Of a stretch of 33,022 nt of DNA, positions 7,180 through 15,801 are shown piece by piece. Each line of letters begins with the position of its first letter. Position 1 is the stretch's first letter. A model generated the notes under the pieces. That model was not told where the DNA came from, ran no database searches, and was given only the letters and a program-made list of their open reading frames with translations. The position numbers and the translations under genes are program-made. This stretch comes from Terriglobia bacterium (GTDB taxonomy: Bacteria; Acidobacteriota; Terriglobia; Terriglobales; Acidobacteriaceae), in assembly GCA_020073285.1 (NCBI GenBank), contig JAIQFM010000031.1, positions 1 to 33,022 of the forward strand, written 5' to 3'.

Positions 7180-7674
7180 CTAACGGGCTCTGCCTCTCGT
7201 CTTGTCAAAACAGGCGCTGGCTGACGTGCTCCCATCCACGATGCAGACCTTTTCAAAATTGAACGAATCCGATTCGGTGGGTCTTTCGTTCGATCCCGAA
7301 AACTGTTGGGCTTCGACCACCACGTTGGTCAGCGTGAGGGTAAAGATGATATTGTTTTCGTTGTCCATCTGCGTCAGTGTCAATCCGCTAAAAACCTTTC
7401 CCGCTCCGATCTCATTGAAGAGGATTGGGCTGCACGCATCGAAAACCTTCATTATCGACAGATCGCTAATGCTGGCTTTTCCCGCGCGTATACCGCCCGG
7501 GCCGGTGATGGCCGGGCTGGACGTTCCCCATGACCAAGACAAGGCGTCGAACATGTTGGTGCCGGCCGACGTTGTGCAGTTCAGCCCATCGACCTTGATG
7601 TGCAGGGGGAAACCCTGCGCCGCCACGGTTGCTGTCAGCAGCAGCAGGCATGCGAAAACGTACGCTTTCTTCAC
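7180..7674 (-). CDS. Secreted Hcp-family (type VI tube-like) protein
   Basis: 164 aa from a GTG at 7674 with AGGAGA 6 nt upstream. Residues 1-21 form a Sec signal peptide (MKKAYVFACLLLLTATVAAQG). The mature part follows the Hcp/DUF796 pattern: a first strand FPLHIKVDGL, then DALSWSWGTSS, ASISDLSIMKVFDACSPILFNEIGAGK, LTLTQMD and FTLTLTNVVVEAQQFSG. Hcp normally forms hexameric rings of the T6SS tube in the cytoplasm and has no signal peptide; no other T6SS gene lies nearby. It may be an exported, independently evolved Hcp-fold protein. The gene is monocistronic, with a strong terminator beyond its stop. Confidence 0.85.
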   Translation of the reverse strand: MKKAYVFACLLLLTATVAAQGFPLHIKVDGLNCTTSAGTNMFDALSWSWGTSSPAITGPGGIRAGKASISDLSIMKVFDACSPILFNEIGAGKVFSGLTLTQMDNENNIIFTLTLTNVVVEAQQFSGSNERPTESDSFNFEKVCIVDGSTSASACFDKTRGRAR

Positions 7675-7925
7675 TCGAATTCTCCTGTTGAAATTACCGC
7701 GTCACCGCAGCACTTTGTGCGCGAGCGCAATCAGAGATAGCTTTACGATTCGGCCAGATTCCCCCACCCTAATTGTCGCTGGCCCTCGCCGGGCCGCAGG
7801 GATGTCAGTGAAGGCACTGTATCTACTCGACGCCTTTCGCGCCAAGTTGATTGAAGGTCAATAGCGCAAAGCTAACTGGCACAACTCTGGGGGGCGATGT
7901 GCAAAGGATTTACCAAAAAGTGCAA

Positions 7926-7948
7926 ACGCCGCGCATTGCACGCGGCGT
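7926..7948 (-). terminator. Probable terminator of nuoI
   Basis: A perfect 8-bp stem ACGCCGCG (7926-7933) / CGCGGCGT (7941-7948) with a 7-nt loop, 18 bp past the nuoI stop. On the minus strand it is followed by TTTGCACTTTTT, a loose U-rich tract. The remainder of the 7675-7965 gap holds no gene I can support. Confidence 0.65.
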
Positions 7949-7965
7949 ACCCTGACTCCTGACTA

Positions 7966-8427
7966 CTATCTCTCGTACTTTACGGGCTGCGGTCCTTGCT
8001 CCAGCGTCTGGCGGTCCCAGATGGCGCCCTCGCGGGTGTAGTTCGCCAGCTCGAAATCCTGCGTCAACTCCAGGCAATCGGTGGGGCAGGCGTCTTCGCA
8101 CAAACCACAGAACATGCACCGGCTCAGGTCGTAGGTAAAATTGGTGAGCTCTTTGCGACGCGTGGTGGGATTACGCTCGGCGCTGACCACGATCAGATGC
8201 TCCGGACAGGCCACCGCGCACAGGTCGCAGGCGATACACAAGGTCTCGCCCGTGTCCGGGTTGACGTTGAGGCGCGGCGCACCGCGATAGCGCTCAGCCA
8301 CCTGCGGACGCTCCAGCGGATACTGCTCGGTATAAACCTCTTTGGGGTGCTGGTAACGGAACGTTACCTTCAGCCCCTTGATGAGGTCCACCATGAGAAC
8401 TTTGTCTAAAACTTGTTTTAGCCCCAC
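7966..8427 (-). CDS. nuoI: NADH-quinone oxidoreductase subunit I (NuoI)
   Basis: 153 aa. Carries clusters N6a/N6b in the peripheral arm of complex I. Two ferredoxin motifs are complete: C64, C67, C70, C74 (CIACDLCAVACPE) and C104, C107, C110, C114 (CMFCGLCEDACPT). The N-terminal segment LIKGLKVTFRYQHPKEVYTEQYP is the membrane-arm contact typical of NuoI. The start is taken as GTG at 8427 (GGAG 12 nt upstream); ATG at 8394 is an alternative. No other nuo gene is adjacent, so this is either a solitary copy or a scattered complex I; nearest neighbours are unrelated. It has its own downstream hairpin. Confidence 0.9.
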   Translation of the reverse strand: MGLKQVLDKVLMVDLIKGLKVTFRYQHPKEVYTEQYPLERPQVAERYRGAPRLNVNPDTGETLCIACDLCAVACPEHLIVVSAERNPTTRRKELTNFTYDLSRCMFCGLCEDACPTDCLELTQDFELANYTREGAIWDRQTLEQGPQPVKYER

Positions 8428-8496
8428 GCTGTTAGTTTACTCCACCGCCCGCGTGACGCGCCACAGGGGGGCGCCAGGTCCTGGATTCCGCTAACA

Positions 8497-8530
8497 TTTC
8501 AAATTGCAAATTACCCATTACCAATTACAA
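8497..8530. repeat. A/T-rich repeat, AATTACC family, locus 3 (single arm)
   Basis: TTTCAAATTGCAAATTACC followed by CATTACCAATTACAA runs directly into the ATG of tadA at 8531. It is in the same orientation relative to its gene as the arms at 217-251 (minus strand) and 5969-5996. No opposing arm is visible here. Confidence 0.7.
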
Positions 8531-8986
8531 ATGGAGGTAGTGACCGACGAACTCAACATGGAGGAGGCTCTGCGCGAAGCCGCTCGCGCCCAGGCTGCGG
8601 GCGAGGTGCCGGTCGGCGCCGTGGTGGTGTGCGACGGCCGCGTGGTCGGGCGCGGCTGGAACCGCAACCTCGGCGATTCCGATCCCACGGCACACGCCGA
8701 GATCGTCGCCCTGCGCGAGGCCGGCCGCACCGTCGGCAATCACCGCCTGCTCGACTGCGAGATGTTCGTCACCATCGAGCCGTGCGCCATGTGCGCCGGG
8801 GCGCTGATGCACGCGCGCCTCAAGCGGCTGGTTTACGGCGCCGACGATCCCAAAGCCGGCGCGGTTCATTCCGTCATGGCCGTCCTCAACCATCCCCAGC
8901 TCAACCACCGCATGGAGGTCACCGCAGGCGTGCTCGCCGCCCGCTGCCAGGAACTGCTGCGGAGTTTCTTCCGCGCACGCCGATAG
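8531..8986 (+). CDS. tadA: tRNA-specific adenosine deaminase TadA
   Basis: 151 aa. Deaminates A34 to inosine in tRNA-Arg(ACG); a tRNA-Arg(ACG) gene is present at 26272 in this same window. The zinc site is clear: H55 and E57 in TAHAEIVAL, C85 and C88 in EPCAMCAGA. RLKRLVYGADDPKAGAV and the C-terminal helix ending FFRARR are typical. The ATG at 8531 is preferred over an in-frame TTG at 8504 inside the upstream A/T-rich repeat. There is no Shine-Dalgarno upstream of 8531, only repeat sequence; GGAGG occurs just inside the gene, too close to the GTG at 8540 to be convincing. Confidence 0.95.
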   Translation: MEVVTDELNMEEALREAARAQAAGEVPVGAVVVCDGRVVGRGWNRNLGDSDPTAHAEIVALREAGRTVGNHRLLDCEMFVTIEPCAMCAGALMHARLKRLVYGADDPKAGAVHSVMAVLNHPQLNHRMEVTAGVLAARCQELLRSFFRARR

Positions 8987-9043
8987 CTGGGCGTGTCCGC
9001 TCGGCGGGTTTATAACTCCGCGTCGGGTACAATCTGGGTTTCT

Positions 9044-10312
<1,269 letters not shown>

Positions 10313-10401
10313 GCCGGCCGCGCGGAACCTTGAAACATGCGCCCCATCGACATCCCTGATGAGAGCTCGAAGAGCCGGAGCAGCGGAGGTCAAATCGCGC
10401 T

Positions 10402-10782
10402 ATGTACTACCTGCTGAAGACGGAGCCTTCCGAATACTCCTTCGCCGATTTGCAGCGAGATAAGGAAACGATTTGGGACGGGGTGACCAACCCGGTAGCG
10501 CTTAAGAACCTGCGCGCGATGAAGCCGGGAGACGGCCTGATCATTTATCACACCGGCGACGAGCGGCGGACCGTGGGCACCGCTTCCGTGGTCAGCGTGG
10601 ATATAGCCGATCCGAAAATGCCGGCGGTGAAAATCAAGGCCGGACGGGAGTTGGCGGCCGGGACATCGCTGGCGGAGATCAAGGCCAACCCTGCGTTCCG
10701 GGATTCGCCACTGCTGAGGCAAGGCAGGCTGTCCGTGGTTCCCCTGACGGAGGAGCAGTACCGCATTCTCACGGAGCCTTGA
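10402..10782 (+). CDS. EVE domain-containing protein (PUA-like fold)
   Basis: 126 aa, a single EVE domain: MYYLLKTEPSEYSFADL, TIWDGVTNPVALKNLRAMKPGD, GLIIYHTGDERRTVGTASVVS and the C-terminal PLTEEQYRIL. EVE domains belong to the PUA/YTH-like fold and are thought to recognise modified bases (for example modified cytosine in DNA or tRNA); stand-alone forms are widespread and their role is unsettled. It is slightly shorter than many homologues. The stop lies 8 bp from the 3' end of a convergent tRNA-Ser gene. It follows the amidohydrolase by 89 bp on the same strand, with nothing recognisable in between. Confidence 0.88.
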   Translation: MYYLLKTEPSEYSFADLQRDKETIWDGVTNPVALKNLRAMKPGDGLIIYHTGDERRTVGTASVVSVDIADPKMPAVKIKAGRELAAGTSLAEIKANPAFRDSPLLRQGRLSVVPLTEEQYRILTEP

Positions 10783-10789
10783 TAAAGTC

Positions 10790-10879
10790 TGGCGGAGAGG
10801 GAGGGATTCGAACCCACGATACCCGTCAAGGTATGTCCGCTTTCGAGGCGGATCGTTTCAACCACTCACGCACCTCTCC
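10790..10879 (-). tRNA. tRNA-Ser(CGA), CCA encoded
   Basis: On the minus strand a 90-nt class II tRNA folds: acceptor GGAGAGG/CCTCTCC, discriminator G and encoded CCA (10790-10792); anticodon stem TCCGC/GCGGA with loop CTCGAAA giving anticodon CGA (reads UCG); long variable arm with ATACC/GGTAT stem. The T-loop is TTCGAAT. The T-stem GTGGG/CCCTC has one U-U mismatch at its second pair, a small oddity. Confidence 0.96.
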
Positions 10880-11017
10880 GCGCCAAAGAGGAAAGAAGTC
10901 GGGTGGTCTACATAAAGCCGCCGGCTCGGCGGCCATATCTATCCTATCAAAATTAGCGGCGTCGTACGCGACTGCTTCCAGCACCGCCGCATCCAAAACC
11001 CGTGAACGGAGAGAACG

Positions 11018-12037
11018 ATGGCTACGATGCGCGCTGTGCAGGTCCCCCGTCCTGATGGTCCCTTCGAATTGGTCGAGCGTCCGGTGCCGGAGCCGCGGGC
11101 GCGTGAGGTGCGCGTCAAAGTGCAGGCGTGCGGACTGTGCCACAGCGACTCCTTCACCAAGACAGGTATGTGGCCGGGAATTCAGTACCCGCGCGTTCCC
11201 GGGCACGAGATCGCTGGCGTGATCGACGCCGTCGGCCGCGACGTTCCGGAGTGGAAGGCAGGGCGGCGTGTCGGCATCGGCTGGCATGGCGGCCATTGCG
11301 GCCACTGCCTTTCCTGCCGGCGCGGAGATTTCATCACCTGCCGCAACCTGCAGATACCCGGCATGTCCTACGACGGCGGATACGCGGAGTACGTGCTTGC
11401 GCCCTTCGAGGCGCTGGCGGCGATTCCCGACGCGTTCTCGCCGGTGCATGCCGGTCCCATGATGTGCGCCGGGATCACTACCTTCAACTCGCTGCGTCAC
11501 AGCGGCGCGCGCGGCGGCGATCTGGTGGCGATCCTCGGTCTTGGTGGGCTCGGGCACCTGGGAGTGCAGTTCGCCGCCAAGATGGGTTTCAACACCGTGG
11601 CCATCGCGCGTGGCGAAGACAAGGGGCCGCTGGCCAGACAACTGGGCGCGCATCACTATATTGACAGCCAGAAGGAAAACGTCGGCGAGAAGATGCAGGC
11701 ACTGGGCGGAGCGAAGGTAATCCTCGCCACCGTGACCAGCGGAAGCGCCATGGCCGCTGCCCTGCCCGGTCTCGGCCTGGGCGGCAAGTTCATCGTCTTG
11801 GGCGCCGCCGACGAACCGCTGGCGGTTGACACCGTGCGGATGATCGGCGAGCGGAAGTCGGTACAGGGCTGGCCGTCGGGCAGCTCGGCGGATTCGCAAG
11901 ATACGCTGGCCTTCGGGGTGCTCACGGGCGTGCGTCCGATGACCGAGGTCTATCCTCTGGAGCGCGCGGCGGAAGCGTACGAGCGCATGATGAGCGGCAA
12001 GGCGCGATTCCGGGTCGTGCTTACGACCGGCAACTGA
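11018..12037 (+). CDS. Zinc-dependent alcohol dehydrogenase (MDR family)
   Basis: 339 aa. NAD(P)-dependent oxidation of alcohols or reduction of aldehydes. Catalytic zinc ligands C38 (ACGLCHSD), H63 and E64 (PGHEIAG); structural zinc cysteines C94, C97, C100 and C108 (HCGHCLSCRRGDFITC); Rossmann motif GLGGLGHLG. The pattern ACGLCHSD, IPGMSYDGGYAEYV matches the AdhA/'NAD-dependent alcohol dehydrogenase' branch that includes thermostable and cinnamyl-type enzymes. The ATG has GGAGAG 4-5 nt upstream. It stands alone, convergent with the arsenite transporter gene. A GC hairpin at 10917-10933 precedes it, close to the start of the divergent tRNA-Ser. Confidence 0.93.
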   Translation: MATMRAVQVPRPDGPFELVERPVPEPRAREVRVKVQACGLCHSDSFTKTGMWPGIQYPRVPGHEIAGVIDAVGRDVPEWKAGRRVGIGWHGGHCGHCLSCRRGDFITCRNLQIPGMSYDGGYAEYVLAPFEALAAIPDAFSPVHAGPMMCAGITTFNSLRHSGARGGDLVAILGLGGLGHLGVQFAAKMGFNTVAIARGEDKGPLARQLGAHHYIDSQKENVGEKMQALGGAKVILATVTSGSAMAAALPGLGLGGKFIVLGAADEPLAVDTVRMIGERKSVQGWPSGSSADSQDTLAFGVLTGVRPMTEVYPLERAAEAYERMMSGKARFRVVLTTGN

Positions 12038-12088
12038 TTCTTGCCTGCAGCCAGCCTCTAACCTCGTCTTCGACGGTGCCGGTGGGCC

Positions 12089-13180
12089 TCATGCCACATC
12101 AACTCCGGCGGGAAACCAATGCCGCGTGCGGTTGCACACCGAGCAGACCGACAGCATGACGGGCACCTCGATCAGCACTCCGACCACCGTCGCCAGCGCC
12201 GCGCCCGAGGATGGTCCGAAGAGCGCGATGGCCGTTGCCACCGCCAGTTCGAAGAAATTGCTGGCGCCGATCAACGCTCCAGGAGCGGCGACATCGTGCG
12301 GCACGCGCAAGAACTTCATCAAGCCGTAGGCGAGCGAGGAGTTGAAATAGACCTGAATCAAGATGGGGACGGCGATGAGCGCGACGTGCGGAAACTTGCC
12401 GGTGATGTTGTCGGCTTGGAAGCCGAAGATCAGCACCAGCGTGGCCAGCAGCGCCAGCATGCTGGCCGGAGCGAATTTCGGCAGCAGCACGTTCTGAAAC
12501 CATTCCAGGCCATGACGTCGCACGAAATACATGCGCAAGGCCACGCCCACGGCAAGCGGCACAACGATGAAGATGGCGACCGCGTACAGCAGCACGCGGA
12601 ACGGCACCTGCAGAGACGAAGCGCCGGAGACGAGGAAACGCACAATGGGCGCGAAGGCGAACAGCATGATGAGGTCGTTGAGCGAGACCTGGACGAGCGT
12701 GTAGGCGGGATCGCCGTCGGTCAGATAGCTCCACACGAACACCATCGCGGTGCAGGGCGCGGCTGCCAGGATAATGGCGCCGGCGATGTACTGGTCGGCT
12801 TCGGCGGGAGAAATCCACGCCGCGAACACATGGCGGAAAAAGACCCAGGCGATCAGCGCCATGGAAAAGGGCTTGACGATCCAGTTGACGAACAGCGTGA
12901 CCAGCAGCCCGCGCGGCTTTCTTCCCACGTTGCGGATGGAGGCGAAATCCACCTTCATCATCATGGGCACGATCATCAGCCAGATCAGCACCGCGATGGG
13001 CACGTTGATCTGGCTGCCGCTGCCGAACTCCATATCGCGCAACGCGGCGATCAGGCGCGGTGACAACTTGCCGAGCAGCACGCCGGCCATCATGCACAGG
13101 CCAACCCACAAGCTGAGGTAGCGCTCGAACAGGTTGAGCCGCTTGGGCCGTTCGACTTGCGCGGTTAAGACAGTTGCCAT
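12089..13180 (-). CDS. acr3: ACR3-family arsenite efflux transporter
   Basis: 363 aa from ATG at 13180. About ten hydrophobic helices in the bile acid/arsenite/riboflavin transporter fold. The conserved cysteine of Acr3 is C143 in AAAPCTAMVFVWS, followed by YTLVQVSLNDLIMLFAFAPIV; the N-terminal FERYLSLWVGLCMMAGVLLG is diagnostic. Exports arsenite (and antimonite) driven by the proton motive force in the inner membrane. The reading frame stays open far upstream, but that part is antisense to arsC and not coding. The start lies inside the last 16 bp of arsR, so the two are translationally coupled. Forms an arsenic-resistance locus with arsR and the divergent arsC. Confidence 0.95.
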   Translation of the reverse strand: MATVLTAQVERPKRLNLFERYLSLWVGLCMMAGVLLGKLSPRLIAALRDMEFGSGSQINVPIAVLIWLMIVPMMMKVDFASIRNVGRKPRGLLVTLFVNWIVKPFSMALIAWVFFRHVFAAWISPAEADQYIAGAIILAAAPCTAMVFVWSYLTDGDPAYTLVQVSLNDLIMLFAFAPIVRFLVSGASSLQVPFRVLLYAVAIFIVVPLAVGVALRMYFVRRHGLEWFQNVLLPKFAPASMLALLATLVLIFGFQADNITGKFPHVALIAVPILIQVYFNSSLAYGLMKFLRVPHDVAAPGALIGASNFFELAVATAIALFGPSSGAALATVVGVLIEVPVMLSVCSVCNRTRHWFPAGVDVA

Positions 13181-13590
13181 GCCGTTTTCCGATCCTTCGG
13201 TTCGCGTGCCACGCTGTGAGCTTCCATAGCCGAGAATGGGTGCCACGCCCCGGCGGTGCACGATCCGGATTGAATGGCCTTCCTCAGCCGGCGCGAGTCC
13301 TGCGCCAGTTCGGGACAAGTCGCGAAAGCGTGGCGCAGGAAAGCGAAGAGCGTCCGGTGCAGGCGCTTGGCCGGCTGCGCCAGTTGGTAATACATGCGTG
13401 CGCCTTCGCGCCGATCCGTGACCAGGCCGGCATGCTTCAGGTAAAGCAAATGGCGCGAAACGTTGGGTTGTGGCGAAGCCAGCACGTACTGGATGTCGCA
13501 GACGCAGAGCTCGCCGTGGAGAAGCAGGTTGAGAATTCTGAGCCTGGTCTGATCCGCGAGCCCCTTGAATAACCGCTCCAAATCTTCCAT
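13165..13590 (-). CDS. arsR: ArsR-family arsenite-responsive repressor
   Basis: 141 aa winged-helix protein. Residues 1-90 are the ArsR/SmtB domain: ERLFKGLADQTRLRILNLL, ELCVCDI with the thiolate pair C29 and C31 (the As(III) site of the E. coli-type alpha3 sensor) and the recognition helix region SPQPNVSRHLLYLKHAGLV. The C-terminal tail is longer than usual, with one more Cys (SGSCTAG) that might supply a third ligand. ATG at 13590 has GGAG 7 nt upstream. Overlaps acr3 by 16 bp and is divergent from arsC; the 115-bp intergenic region carries a 20-bp palindrome as likely operator. Confidence 0.94.
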   Translation of the reverse strand: MEDLERLFKGLADQTRLRILNLLLHGELCVCDIQYVLASPQPNVSRHLLYLKHAGLVTDRREGARMYYQLAQPAKRLHRTLFAFLRHAFATCPELAQDSRRLRKAIQSGSCTAGAWHPFSAMEAHSVAREPKDRKTAWQLS

Positions 13591-13626
13591 GCCAAGTCTC
13601 CGTTAAGATTCTAACACTGATATTCA

Positions 13627-13646
13627 CATACACGTATACATGTATG
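13627..13646. promoter_or_regulatory. Candidate ArsR operator
   Basis: CATACACGTATACATGTATG is a 20-bp palindrome with a single mismatched pair, containing the perfect ATACATGTAT. It sits centrally in the arsR/arsC divergent region. On the minus strand TG-T-TAGAAT (an extended -10 just inside 13600-13612) lies beside it, so binding could block both promoters. Assignment to ArsR is inference from position and symmetry. Confidence 0.7.
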
Positions 13647-13705
13647 CTAGTATACCAGGCTGTGATCTGCGGCACGGTCGAAAGTGATTCGCCTGGGAGG
13701 CGTTC

Positions 13706-14140
13706 GTGAAGCCGAAGGTGTTGTTCCTCTGCACGGGTAATTCGGCGCGCAGCCAGATGGCGGAAGGCTATCTGCGTCATGTCGCCGGCGATCGCTTCGA
13801 GGCCATGAGCGCCGGCATCGAGCCCAAGGAACTCCATCCGTTGGCGATCGAGGCCATGCGCGAGGTCGGCATCGACATATCCCACCAGACTTCCAAGGAC
13901 GTGGTTAGCCTCCTGGGCCAGTCCGTCGCTTACGTGGTTACGGTCTGCGACAACGCCAGGGATCGCTGCCCGATATTCCCCGGTACCTGGAAATTTGTCC
14001 ACTGGAGTCTCGAAGACCCGGCCGTGGCCGAAGGGACCCACGAGGAACGGCTCGCCGTTTTCCGTCGGGCGCGCGACCGGATCATTGCCAAGATCGAGGG
14101 GGCGTTCGTGCGCGGCGAGATTGCTCAAAGGCGACCCTGA
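13706..14140 (+). CDS. arsC: Arsenate reductase ArsC, thioredoxin-coupled (LMW-PTP fold)
   Basis: 144 aa. Reduces arsenate to arsenite using a three-cysteine relay regenerated by thioredoxin. C9 lies in the P-loop LCTGNSARSQMAEG; the redox pair C81 and C88 lies in VTVCDNARDRCPIFPG, matching the S. aureus-type positions almost exactly. GTWKFVHWSLEDPA and the C-terminal helix are typical. The GTG start has GGGAGG with 5 nt spacing. Divergent from arsR-acr3, whose transporter exports the arsenite produced here. Confidence 0.97.
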   Translation: MKPKVLFLCTGNSARSQMAEGYLRHVAGDRFEAMSAGIEPKELHPLAIEAMREVGIDISHQTSKDVVSLLGQSVAYVVTVCDNARDRCPIFPGTWKFVHWSLEDPAVAEGTHEERLAVFRRARDRIIAKIEGAFVRGEIAQRRP

Positions 14141-14171
14141 CTGCGACCTCTCCGATTGCTCGCAGTCGCAG
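14141..14171. terminator. Possible terminator between convergent arsC and hydrolase genes
   Basis: CTGCGAC (14141-14147) and GTCGCAG (14165-14171) form a perfect 7-bp inverted repeat right after the arsC stop, with a 17-nt loop and no U-tract. Weak as a classical terminator. Confidence 0.3.
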
Positions 14172-14193
14172 CGTGGGCCCCAACACGAATCCG

Positions 14194-15156
14194 CTATTTG
14201 CGGTCGATACGGGCGTCGGCGCCGCAGAAGCTCTTCAGCCCCTCGTAGGCAAGGTATTCGCGGGCCGCCTCGTCGTCCTTGAGGTAGGTGTCCCAGAACG
14301 CGATGGTCTCCAGCTTGGCGCACTTAAACAGTTTGGTTTCGATCGCGCGGCGGCGAAAGGGGCCGACGAGGGTGAAGTGCGTGGCGCCCTGGAGTTCCAC
14401 GTCGTACTTGTCGCCTTCGGGAGCGCCGTTGAAAGGCTGGCTGCGCCAGGTGGGAGTGCGGCGTTGGGTGCCGAAGTCGCGCGATCCGTACATGGCCAGC
14501 ATGGGCACGCGGATGTGTTCCCAGGAACGCGACGTCAGGCCCATTTCGCCCTCGCCCTGCGGAGAGAGCACGACGATCGCCCGCACTCGTTTATCGGCGA
14601 AGCCCCGCGGCGTTTTGGCGCCGGGCATCAGCACCGTGGCGCCGCCGATCGCGACTGCCGTGTACGCGCCGTAGGAATGGCCGCCGACGCCGATGCGCGC
14701 GCGGTCGAGCTTGCCTTTGAGCGTGGGCGCGAGCTTTTCGATTTGCGGGAGCGAGTCAATGACGAAGGAGATGTCTTGAGGGCGGCTGCGCCACAGCTCG
14801 GAGTCCCGCAGGACCTGACGCAGCGTGCCCCGGTAACCGCTGTCGTGCATGGAGTCGGCGTGCGAAGGATGGATGCTGACGTAGCCGTAGCTGGCCCAGT
14901 ATTCACCAAGCGCGGAATAGGTTTCCCGCGAAGCGAACGCGCCGTGCGAAAAGATTATGACGGGAAACGGGCCCGGGCCTTCGGGATAGTAGATCTTCAG
15001 CCGCAGGTCCTTGTCGCGCGCGGCATCGTGCAGGACGAGTTCGTCAATGGTGAGCACCCGCAGCGGCCCGCGGTCGGGACTGTAGGGGCGGGGATCGGCG
15101 AGCGCGGCCAGCGACAGCAGGAATACGAGAGCGACAACCGGCTTGCCTTTCATCAT
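14194..15156 (-). CDS. Exported alpha/beta hydrolase (dienelactone hydrolase/PAF-acetylhydrolase-like)
   Basis: 320 aa from the first of two ATGs at 15156. Signal peptide MMKGKPVVALVFLLSLAALA. Oxyanion region IIFSHGAFASRETY, nucleophile S161 in GGHSYGAYTA, probable Asp in MLAMYGSRDFG and catalytic His in GATHFTLVG. The fold resembles 'predicted dienelactone hydrolase' and bacterial PAF-acetylhydrolase-like esterases, so an ester or lipid substrate in the periplasm is likely, but the exact one is unknown. The preceding gene on the same strand, 49 bp upstream, codes another exported protein, and the two may be co-transcribed. The open frame extends further upstream but overlaps that gene without support. 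Confidence 0.88.
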   Translation of the reverse strand: MMKGKPVVALVFLLSLAALADPRPYSPDRGPLRVLTIDELVLHDAARDKDLRLKIYYPEGPGPFPVIIFSHGAFASRETYSALGEYWASYGYVSIHPSHADSMHDSGYRGTLRQVLRDSELWRSRPQDISFVIDSLPQIEKLAPTLKGKLDRARIGVGGHSYGAYTAVAIGGATVLMPGAKTPRGFADKRVRAIVVLSPQGEGEMGLTSRSWEHIRVPMLAMYGSRDFGTQRRTPTWRSQPFNGAPEGDKYDVELQGATHFTLVGPFRRRAIETKLFKCAKLETIAFWDTYLKDDEAAREYLAYEGLKSFCGADARIDRK

Positions 15157-15205
15157 GCAGCACACACGGTCATGAACCCGAGGCGGAAAAGAGTAACGCG
15201 GAGCG

Positions 15206-15760
15206 CTATGGCTTGCCACCCGGCGGCCTGAGCATGCGCTCCGGCAACGGGTTCTGCTCGGATTCATTGAGCCACAGTATGTTGAGCACCCACCAGCGCC
15301 GACCGTCGTTGAAAAGCTGAATGCTGTTAATGCCGCGGGCAAACGGCTTCTCGCCCCTGGCGTGGCGCAACTCGTAGGTGCTGAACACTTGCGCGATCTG
15401 CGCCCACTGGTCCACGCGGTTGGCGACCGCGCTTTCGTAGATGCCTTCTTTTGCGAACAACGGTTCGGTGCGGCTGACGTAGTCCTCGACGCTGAGCAAC
15501 CGCGCCGCGTAGCCGGTTTTTGCCGGCGGCTTGGCCAGCGGTATCAGGCGCGCGCCCGCCCAGAACAGCGAACGGAAGCGGTTCCAATCGCGCTTCTGCC
15601 CGGCCGGTCCGGAGATCGCGTCGTAGATCGCGCTGACGATGCTGTCGATGGACTTCACGTCGGCGGGGTTGGCGGCGGGCGTTTCCGGCTTTTGCTCCGC
15701 TTGCTGGGCGACCGACATGGAGCCGAGCAGAACTGCAATCATCAGGACGGCGGCTTTCAT
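15206..15760 (-). CDS. Exported NTF2-like (SnoaL/DUF4440-type) protein
   Basis: 184 aa with a signal peptide (MKAAVLMIAVLLGSMSVAQQA) and a short Pro/Glu-rich linker. The remaining part looks like a cone-shaped NTF2-like domain: an N-terminal helix with IVSAIYDAISGPAGQKRDWNRFRSLF, WAGARLIPL, the helix SVEDYVSRTEPLF, then strands ending in INSIQLFNDGRRWWVLNILWLNE. Such proteins are common and mostly uncharacterised; some are enzymes, some ligand binders. The pattern 'W-R-F-R-S-L-F ... GARL' is common in Acidobacteriota and Bacteroidota exported members. Followed by an exported hydrolase on the same strand. Confidence 0.8.
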   Translation of the reverse strand: MKAAVLMIAVLLGSMSVAQQAEQKPETPAANPADVKSIDSIVSAIYDAISGPAGQKRDWNRFRSLFWAGARLIPLAKPPAKTGYAARLLSVEDYVSRTEPLFAKEGIYESAVANRVDQWAQIAQVFSTYELRHARGEKPFARGINSIQLFNDGRRWWVLNILWLNESEQNPLPERMLRPPGGKP

Positions 15761-15801
15761 TTCTCACCTCGCGACCAGCAGATTACTCCATCGAACACCG
15801 T

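Noticed and set aside
10917-10933. GCCGCC-GGCTC-GGCGGC hairpin between tRNA-Ser and the alcohol dehydrogenase
   Set aside because: Short GC stem without a U-tract, and upstream of both divergent genes, so not a terminator for either.
10826-11899. A 357-codon open frame on the minus strand
   Set aside because: Antisense to the alcohol dehydrogenase and overlapping tRNA-Ser; no domain.
13181-14323. Long open extension upstream of acr3 on the minus strand
   Set aside because: It is antisense to arsR's start region and arsC, has no conserved domain, and the ATG at 13180 gives a full-length Acr3.
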